Positions 57,676 to 64,000 of a DNA stretch of 64,000 bases are shown in pieces (the stretch's first letter is position 1; each line of letters starts with the position of its first letter). Location of the stretch: positions 806,001 to 870,000 of the forward strand of contig VNKQ01000013.1 of NCBI GenBank assembly GCA_016508695.1, given 5' to 3'. Position numbers and translations under genes: made by a program. This DNA is from Hyphodiscus hymeniophilus (taxonomy: Eukaryota; Ascomycota; Leotiomycetes; Helotiales; Hyphodiscaceae). The notes beneath the pieces are model-generated. The model did no database searches. It was not told where the DNA came from and saw only the letters and a program-made list of their open reading frames with translations.

Positions 57676-58330
57676 ATGCCAGAGGAAAATCCGACTTGCA
57701 GCAAGATGGATGTTCTTGTCGCCATCTGTATCGCTCTTGTCTGCTTGTATCTCAAACGTCAGATAGTCACCAGATCCGCCAACGCAACCCCGAACCCCTC
57801 AAAAGCGTCTGTCTTAATCGGACCCTACAACTGCTTGCCTTATAGATATTCGGACGCTAAGCTGCGCTCGTAATGTCATTCCATCGCATACTGCTCTCAG
57901 GAATGTCAGAAAATCGACTGGCCTGTCTGTAAGAGCTTCAGAACACTACCTAAACGACCATCACCTTCCCACAAACGCGCGTTCCCCTTCCCGGTTGACT
58001 CGAAGGCCCCAAATTGGTCTGGATTCTTTGTGAAACACGGTTCGACGAAGAATGTGGCATCGTTTACCAAGTACCAGACAGCAAACGCTTTCTCAACGGC
58101 GAAAAGCTCAACTACAAATTCTGACTGAGGATGCCTTTGGATGGAGCTTTCGGCGTAACGGTCTGATAACTATGATGGAGAGGACATTTTTTGACTATCT
58201 GAAGATCAGAGGAGCTTGCCACACTGTGGCTGGGACGAAGAATTACAAGGCTCGCAATCCACTTCTTTCTTCACGTCTTTTGTGTGGGATCTTATATGCA
58301 CGAACCAAATCTCACATCCATCCTTGACAA
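57676..58330 (+). pseudogene. Decayed MYND-type zinc-finger family gene
   Basis: An open stretch from an ATG at 57676 runs to an in-frame TAA at 57871-57873. Straight after it the same frame reads CHSIAYCSQECQKIDWPVCK, the second half of a MYND finger (usual YCS.ECQ..DW..HK; the final His is Cys here), then FPVDSKAP. The family's next block appears in another frame: KLVWILCETRFDEECGIVYQ, VPDSKRFLNGEK. A further block is in a third frame: LQILTEDAFGWSFRRNG, MMERTFF, KNYKARNPLL. So there is one nonsense and at least two frame changes. Intact relatives are uncharacterised fungal proteins with a MYND finger followed by a conserved (R)DTFLIDGS-type region; recall only. The hydrophobic KMDVLVAICIALVCLYL upstream may not belong. 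Confidence 0.65.
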
Positions 58331-59408
58331 CGGATAGGCTTACAGAAGGATATTAGGGATAATTGGGGCTGTTCGCAGGAACACGAAGGGAATAATGAAA
58401 GTGGCCTAAACCTGATACAACTTTTCTTGACAGGAATGTGTATAGTGGAGGAAATAATCTTCTTGATCCATTTCAGACACAACTTAGAACTTTCCAGGAT
58501 GTAAAGGATGGCTCTGAAATCCTCGACGTGTCTGCCACTTGGGAAAGTAGGCGAATAACCCATGAGAGATTCATATACGGAAAGCACATTCATGACGAAG
58601 GCCTGGGCATTGAAAAGAGCTGCTTAAGCTGTTGCTCACATGCTGATTAAGCAGAGTCGTTGTAGACAACTTGGTCTAGCTGCAGGTTGTCGTGACGCCT
58701 GTGGTGGCAGTTGAGGATATATAGAATTAACGGTACCATTCCAGCTACTTTCAAGAAGAAAAGCGTTCCATACTCTCCTCCATACTTATGGTTCTAATTA
58801 GGCTAAGCAAAGAGATTGTTTGGTCTTGTCCCAAGCCCGAGCCTATTTGAGCTTTCACATGCTAGGCCGCAGTAAAGACACTGGCTAATTTCGATCCATT
58901 GCAATATCTTGGCGAATGTACAGGATAATTTTCACGTACAGGATGGATCATTTTCCCAAATCACGAGCAACAGCAGGGATGTAAGTAAACAAAGGAGTGA
59001 ATGGTCCGTAGATAATGCAGCAGCACAGCTGGTGCAGCAAAGGCAACAATTACGTCAGGTACAAAACCCCCTTGGTGCCCCTCGCCAAACTTCCGCCCAC
59101 CAGAATTCCCATGCGAACAGGCCTCCAGACCGACTCTCCCAGCCAACTTCCTGCTTTTGCTGCCCCACGTTCATGTCCAGACTCCACAACCGCAACCGCG
59201 TCCAGCCAAATCACATCGTCAACACTTCATTGTTGGGCGATAAACTATCACCTTGACCGCTGCACGCCTCTTCTTACTTCTCCCTTCTTTCGTTCTCCTC
59301 GATCCTGCACCTACATTCCGCAGCTCTCTTGTCGACCATCTATGTCTTTCTCTTCCACCAATTCTTCACAGTCATTCTCGGCATCTTGTACCTGAACTGC
59401 AACTCACA
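58331..59408. promoter_or_regulatory. Intergenic region and Tps2-type gene promoter with STRE-like sites
   Basis: 1.08 kb. Two CCCCT stress-response-like elements lie 10 bp apart (59068-59072 and 59078-59082), about 330 bp upstream of the start codon. A pyrimidine-rich stretch (59255-59400) precedes the ATG, likely the 5' UTR. Trehalose genes are stress-induced through STREs in yeast; function here is inferred. Confidence 0.45.
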
Positions 59409-62400
59409 ATGGCACAGAAGTTCTCCGAAGACGGCGCTGAGTTCGCTGAGTCCCCCGACTCCTCTCGTCCTCTCGCTCCAAACCGACAAGAGTCGCTGCA
59501 TCCTACCCTTAATCCGTCTCTCACGAAGATCCCCGTCACACCTGGCATCTCTTTAGGAGCCTACCATTCCGACGGCGGTGGGGACAGCCCATCGTATTTC
59601 CCACACAATATCAATCAGCGGCGAGAGACAACGGCACAATCCCCAAGCGATGCCGCCTCCGGTGCCAAGTCGAATCAAGAAATCCTGCGCCGAATGAGCT
59701 TGACGGGCGGTCGGATGAGACAGGACTCTATCAACGAAATTGATCCACGTGCTTCAAATGAGTCTCTGAATTTGAGTGGTGGTATCATCTCAGCTACCTT
59801 CTGCATCCCGCATTCATTGCAATACAGAAAGGGTGCAGACTGGGTTGGTCCCCATGTGCATTCATCCGCGATTCTTTGCTAATGCTCGCCTAGGGATTGA
59901 GCTCACGTCGTGGAACATCCGCGCTCTTCGATTCCTTCACATACCTCTCCTCTGATAAGACGCCCTGGAATCATACATTGGTTGGTTGGACTGGGGAGAT
60001 CACACCTGCAGACGACCTCACACCGCCAGATACTCCCCCAACTACCACAATTGATCCACGGATCCGTCCCCTCAACAAAAATTCGGCCCCAATCCCACTA
60101 GATGGATTTGCCAAGCCAGTCGAGCCCTCACAATCAGAAGGCTTATTCATTAGCAAGGAAGATCGAGCCACGTTGGAACGCCAATTGGCACACGATAAGA
60201 ACTGCAGAACTGTACCGGTTTGGCTTTCAGATGATAGCGAACCTGGACAGCACGGAGGATTAGTCCTGAAAGATCAAGCTCGCTGGCGGAGGTTTGCAGA
60301 ACATGAACTCTATACTCTCTTCCACTATAAGCAACACGAACCTACAAACGGTCGGGCAGAACGGCACTCATGGGCAGACTACTACCGCATGAATCAAAAG
60401 TTTGCGAACCGAATTCTGGAGCTGTATAAACCTGGCGATATTGTCATGATTCACGACTACCACCTCTTGCTTCTGCCCTCAATGCTCCGTCAACGGATAC
60501 CCCATATGTACATAGCGTTCTTCCTTCACGTTCCATTCCCCAGTTCTGAGTTCCTCCGATGCCTGCCCCGGAGAAAAGACGTCCTTGAAGGTGTTTTGGG
60601 TGCCAATCTGATTGGATTTCAGTCGTTCAGCTATTCTCGACATTTTGTTTCGTGTTGCACAAGAATTCTTGGGTTCCCATCCGATGTCGCGGGAGTTGAT
60701 GCATACGGAGCGAAAGTCGTAGTTGGAGTCTTTCCTATAGGCATTGATGCTGCAACAGTCGAGAAACTTGCATTCGATGCGGAAAACATCGATAAGCAAG
60801 TTTTGAAGCTGAAAAAGATGTACGAAGGAAAGAAAATCATCGTTGGCAGAGATCGTTTGGACACTGTACGAGGAGTCGCACAGAAGCTCATGGCTTTTGA
60901 GAGATTCCTGGAGCTTTATCCAGAATGGCGGGATAAGGTTGTCTTGATACAGGTCACCAGCCCAACCAGCATAGAGGAAGAAAAGGAAGACTCGAGCAAT
61001 AAAATTGCCAACAAGGTCTCCGAGCTCGTCGCCAAAATCAACGGTCTCTATGGCTCCCTCAGCTTTTCGCCCGTTCAGCATTATCCGCAATATCTGTCCC
61101 AGACCGAGTATCTTGCTCTTTTACGAGCCGCCGACATTGGCCTCATCACCTCTGTCCGTGATGGCATGAATACTACGAGTTTGGAATATGTGGTTTGCCA
61201 GAGAGATGGGCATGGACCTCTCATTCTCTCAGAGTTCTCTGGAACAGCCGGTAGCTTGAAGGATGCGATCCACATCAACCCTTGGGACTTATCAGGCGTT
61301 GCTACGCAGCTCAATTACGCGTTGACTATGAGTGAGGATAAGAAGCATGCTATGCACCAAAGCCTCTACCACCATGTTACGAATCGCAACGTTCAAGCTT
61401 GGTCGAATGGCTTCATCAAGAGATTGCTCGTTGTCCTGAACTCCCATAACGCTACAGTCGCAACTCCCTTGCTCGATAAAGCTCTTCTACTCACCCAATA
61501 CCGAGCAGCAAAGAAGCGCCTCTTCATGTTCGACTACGATGGTACACTTACTCCAATCGTTAAAGACCCTAAATCAGCCATTCCCTCGGAGAGAGTCATC
61601 CGAACCCTCAAAGCCCTTGCAGCCGACCACCAAAACGCCGTCTGGATTATCAGTGGCCGAGACCAGGACTTTCTGCAAGAACATCTTGGTCACATCGATG
61701 AGCTAGGCTTTAGTGCTGAGCACGGAAGTTTCATGCGTCATCCGGGAACGAAGGATTGGATCAATCTCGCAGAACAGTTCGATATGAGCTGGCAGTCAGA
61801 GGTCTTGGATTGCTTCAAGAAATACACCGAGAAGACTCCTGGTATGCTCTTCTCCGTCTTTCCCCCTTCTGACTTTAACTGACTGGTGTGCAGGCTCCTT
61901 TATCGAACGCAAACGCTGCGCCTTAACCTGGCACTACCGCCCTGCTGACCCCGAACTCGGTGCACATATGGCTCGCGAGTGTCAAAAGGAGCTTGAGCGC
62001 ACTGTCGGCAAGAAATGGGATGTGGAAGTCATGCAAGGAAAAGCAAATCTCGAAGTCCGACCTACCTTCATTAATAAGGGTGAGATTGCGAAGCGTCTCG
62101 TAGATGACTACGGTGTTGAGGAGGGCGAACCGCCTGAGTTCACGCTCTGCTTGGGAGATGACTTCACTGATGAGGACATGTTCCGCGCTCTGAATGGAAG
62201 CAAACTAAAAACCGAACACGTGTTCACGGTGACGGTCGGCGCGAGCAACAAGATGACACTGGCACACTGGCATTTGCTGGAGCCGAAGGACGTCATCTCA
62301 AGTGTCGCGTTGCTAAATGGTGGCAATACAGACGTAGCTGACCTAGGTCCTCTGGCAGTTGTTGAAGGTAAAATTCCTGATCAGATGCCCGGACAAAAGA

Positions 62401-62432
62401 TTCCTGATGAGCTGCCTGGCGGGAAGTTGTGA
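59409..62432 (+). CDS. Trehalose-6-phosphate phosphatase (Tps2-type, GT20-HAD fusion)
   Basis: Exons 59409-59843, 59894-61841 and 61894-62432 give 973 aa. A Ser/Pro-rich N-terminus (about 115 aa) is followed by a GT20 trehalose-phosphate synthase-like domain (IISATFCIPHSL, WNHTLVGWTGEI, MIHDYHLLLLPSMLR, VRDGMNTTSLEYVVCQ) and a HAD phosphatase domain: MFDYDGTLTPIV (nucleophile D692, acid D694), VWIISGRDQDF, GDDFTDEDMF (D883 region). The phosphatase catalytic residues are intact, while the synthase domain has RLDTVRG (R471) where active synthases have RLDY.KG with Lys, so it probably serves as a complex scaffold. It dephosphorylates trehalose-6-phosphate to trehalose in the cytosolic Tps1/Tps2 complex. 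Aspergillus calls the counterpart orlA. Length exceeds yeast Tps2 (896) through the N-terminal extension. Confidence 0.93.
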
Positions 62433-62496
62433 GCGAGCCGGGAATAAGAGGTTATAATGCAATGGGGAGCTTCTTCTGGAGTTTTGAAGTTGGGAA
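62433..62496. terminator. 3' region of the Tps2-type gene
   Basis: Short spacer before the end of a decayed minus-strand frame. No clear polyadenylation signal beyond ttataatgcaatg near 62452. Confidence 0.25.
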
Positions 62497-62950
62497 TTAG
62501 AGAGCGAAGAGTGGCATCCATGTTGGCTTTGCTTCCATCACGGATGCATGTTCATAGAACGGGTTGGGTGGAACATAAGCTGCATTGAGCGGGGTTGATT
62601 CCCGAATATATGGATCACAAGGCATGAACTCAATGAATATAATGATTGCATTGGGATTGAAAGATAAAGAAGTGCAAGTGTATTTCTCCTGTAGGTACCC
62701 TGTCACTCCCATGTCCACTTCTTCTATTTGGCCCGAATCAACTATGTTTACAACGGTTCTGGTGTTAGTGGATCATTTCACATCCCGCGACCAGGCACCA
62801 TATTGAGATCATTTCCACAGACTTCCGGTGCTACGGTAGAAGAGAAGAGACCCGGAGACAATGCCACAGGTGACTAGGCACCTCAAGCCGATCAACTGTC
62901 GTCAAACGATCATCCTGTTAGATGTACTGTACAGTACATAACGCGGATTC
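62497..62950 (-). pseudogene. Decayed unrecognised coding sequence
   Basis: On the minus strand one frame is coding-like for about 150 codons but broken by three TGA codons. It reads RQLIGLRCLVTCGIVSGSLL, FYRSTGSLWK-stop-SQYGAWSRDVK-stop-STNTRTVVNIVDSGQIEEV, then an intact last part from 62718 (MGVTGYLQEKYTCTSLSFN, MPCDPYIRESTPLNAAYVPP) to a stop at 62497-62499. Two of the stops follow Lys and precede Ser, where a Trp codon (TGG to TGA) would restore sense. I recognise no family. It could also be chance; the composition and length of the open frame argue mildly against that. Confidence 0.4.
62922..62939. repeat. Perfect 18-bp palindrome
   Basis: ATGTACTGT/ACAGTACAT, self-complementary with no loop. 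It is a possible dimeric protein-binding site in the spacer between the Tps2-type and fasciclin genes. Confidence 0.9.
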
Positions 62951-63575
62951 TTGTTGTCTCACTCATGACGATACTTGGGCTGCGATATAATCAAGTGCAA
63001 AAGTCAACTTGATGGTGGATATAGAGGTACATTGGGGCATTCGCGGGAATCGCTCCAAAGTTAGCAGCGATTGGACCAAGGAGGGCGTTCACTTATGCTA
63101 GAGGAAGGGATGGCAGGACTGCCAGTGCAGCAATGCTTTGTGAAATGGATGTATGAGAGATGCTGGAGCACTTATTCATACACAAAAGGTCTCTCTGTAC
63201 TTCAGCCCGAGCAAGAAACCGTTTTTGACATCCAATTGGACCGGAAGCTTTAGACTTCGTCGCAAAGCACGGCATAATTCTCAGCTCGTCGAAAGGAGAG
63301 TGAATGGGAAGACTTCTCATTACCCTTGAGAATCGCTGCAAAGCTTAATCTACTGCCCGTGAGACTCAAAAGTGTAAGGGAACGCGAAAACGCACGTGTC
63401 AATAGGCTGCCTCGACACAAAAACAACAAAAATTTCTCATAAGTGCTGTAAAAGTATTTTACAGCACACTATATGCAGATTCACATACATACAACTCGCC
63501 CCGCTTCCTCATTATGATCGTCTCCCACCGTTCCTATCAATTCTTCTTATTGTCCTCCTTAGACCACTTAGATTT
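62951..63575. other. Intergenic region containing a strong hairpin
   Basis: About 625 bases. Apart from the hairpin at 63443-63467 and short meaningless frames (63071-63253, 63093-63341, 63396-63590), nothing was recognised. Confidence 0.5.
63443..63467. terminator. Perfect 11-bp hairpin 3' of the fasciclin gene
   Basis: GTGCTGTAAAA-gta-TTTTACAGCAC: an 11-bp perfect stem with a 3-base loop, about 110 bp past the stop codon of the minus-strand fasciclin gene, so probably in its 3' UTR. Read on the minus strand it could act as an RNA structural element; function not shown. Confidence 0.6.
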
Positions 63576-64000
63576 TTAAATCAGGAGTAAGGCGGCACCC
63601 CCAAACAAAGCTCCGAGTCCTACAGCACCAGTCTGGATTGCCTGAGCAGCACCTGCAGAGCTCGAGCTACTTGTGGCTCCTGCAGTGGCGGAGCTAGCAA
63701 TTGTAGTAGCCGGCGCGACCCCGGAAGTGAAAGGTGCGCTGCTGATGGATGAGGCACCGGAGAATGCTACAGATGTAGTGCTTGGATTCGGCGCGAGAGA
63801 GGTGGCATTGGGATTGAGGACACTGCCGAGGAGTTCAGCTTGAATATCTACGGCGAAGAGAGAGAGGAGCCTACCCATCGATTACATGCACAACACCGTT
63901 ATTGACGAGGACGTTGGGCGTTATGACCTTCGCAGAGTTGACAAAAACGTCCCCATCTTCGATTGTGATGGTAACGTTGGCACCATTGACTGTCTTTAAA
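63576..64000 (-). CDS. Fasciclin (FAS1) domain GPI-anchored protein, 3' end only
   Basis: Partial: exons 64000-63875 (continuing beyond the window) and 63822-63576 on the minus strand, with a 52-bp intron (gtaggc..ggcag). The visible part starts LKTVNGANVTITIEDGDVFV and ends the FAS1 domain with ITPNVLVNNGVVHVIDGVLNP, the diagnostic H2 block (NGVVHVID) of fasciclin domains. A Ser/Ala/Thr-rich spacer of about 55 residues follows, then a C-terminal hydrophobic tail (GAVGLGALFGGAALLLI) preceded by small residues (SSSSAGAAQ), a typical GPI-attachment signal. It is a cell-surface adhesion-type protein of the plasma membrane or wall. Reading through the intron gives a spurious in-frame ATG at 63878. 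Confidence 0.88.

Noticed and set aside
34494..64000. tRNA or rRNA genes
   Set aside because: No A/B box pair with a matching cloverleaf and no rRNA-like sequence were noticed by eye; a covariance-model scan was not possible here.

Overview
The window is nuclear DNA of a filamentous ascomycete (Pezizomycotina). Evidence for this: short GT-AG introns (about 45-86 bp) with CTAAC/CTGAC-like branch sites, and characteristic fungal proteins (cytochrome b5/acyl-CoA dehydrogenase fusion, Cox20, Pol2, a Tps2-type protein, fasciclin and CBM19-like cell-surface proteins). A sharply two-part composition, with a long AT-rich block abutting a normal gene block, is typical of genomes with repeat-induced point mutation (RIP) and is common in Leotiomycetes, but the class cannot be fixed from sequence alone.

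Bases 1-34493 are an AT-rich, gene-free nest of dead transposable elements. Stops saturate all frames. Inside it I resolve one complete LTR retrotransposon (21677-29964, LTRs about 265 bp, 5-bp target duplication AAATA), two further partial copies (about 1095-8218 on +, 30630-33780 on -), and an older retroelement interrupted by it that still shows a retroviral-type aspartyl protease motif. There are also several miniature or non-autonomous DNA elements: an 8-bp-TSD family with inverted ends GGGACGAGC.., a related 8-bp-TSD family with ends GGGACGGGC.., and a TA-flanked family with ends GGGGC... Paralogous empty sites inside the window confirm at least three of the 8-bp duplications. The right border of the island is one of these elements (33781-34493), and its two flanks come from unrelated sequence.

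Bases 34494-64000 carry ordinary genes: a b5-acyl-CoA dehydrogenase (35019-36882, +), a galactose mutarotase (38035-39147, -), a conserved nuclear-looking protein of unknown function (40433-41473, +), COX20 (41681-42321, -) divergent from POL2 (42721-49506, +), a secreted Ser/Thr-rich CBM19-like protein (52856-54703, -), a Tps2-type trehalose-6-phosphate phosphatase (59409-62432, +), and the 3' end of a GPI-anchored fasciclin protein (63576-64000, -, running off the window).

Between the intact genes lie four decayed genes: an F-box/LRR-like one (50631-52200, -), a secreted LPMO/chitin-binding-4-like one (56391-57128, +), a MYND-finger family member (57676-58330, +) and an unrecognised one (62497-62950, -). 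Several of their stops look like TGG to TAG or TGA changes. The surviving genes are core replication, mitochondrial and sugar metabolism genes; the decayed ones belong to variable families. No CRISPR array, rRNA or tRNA gene was seen.
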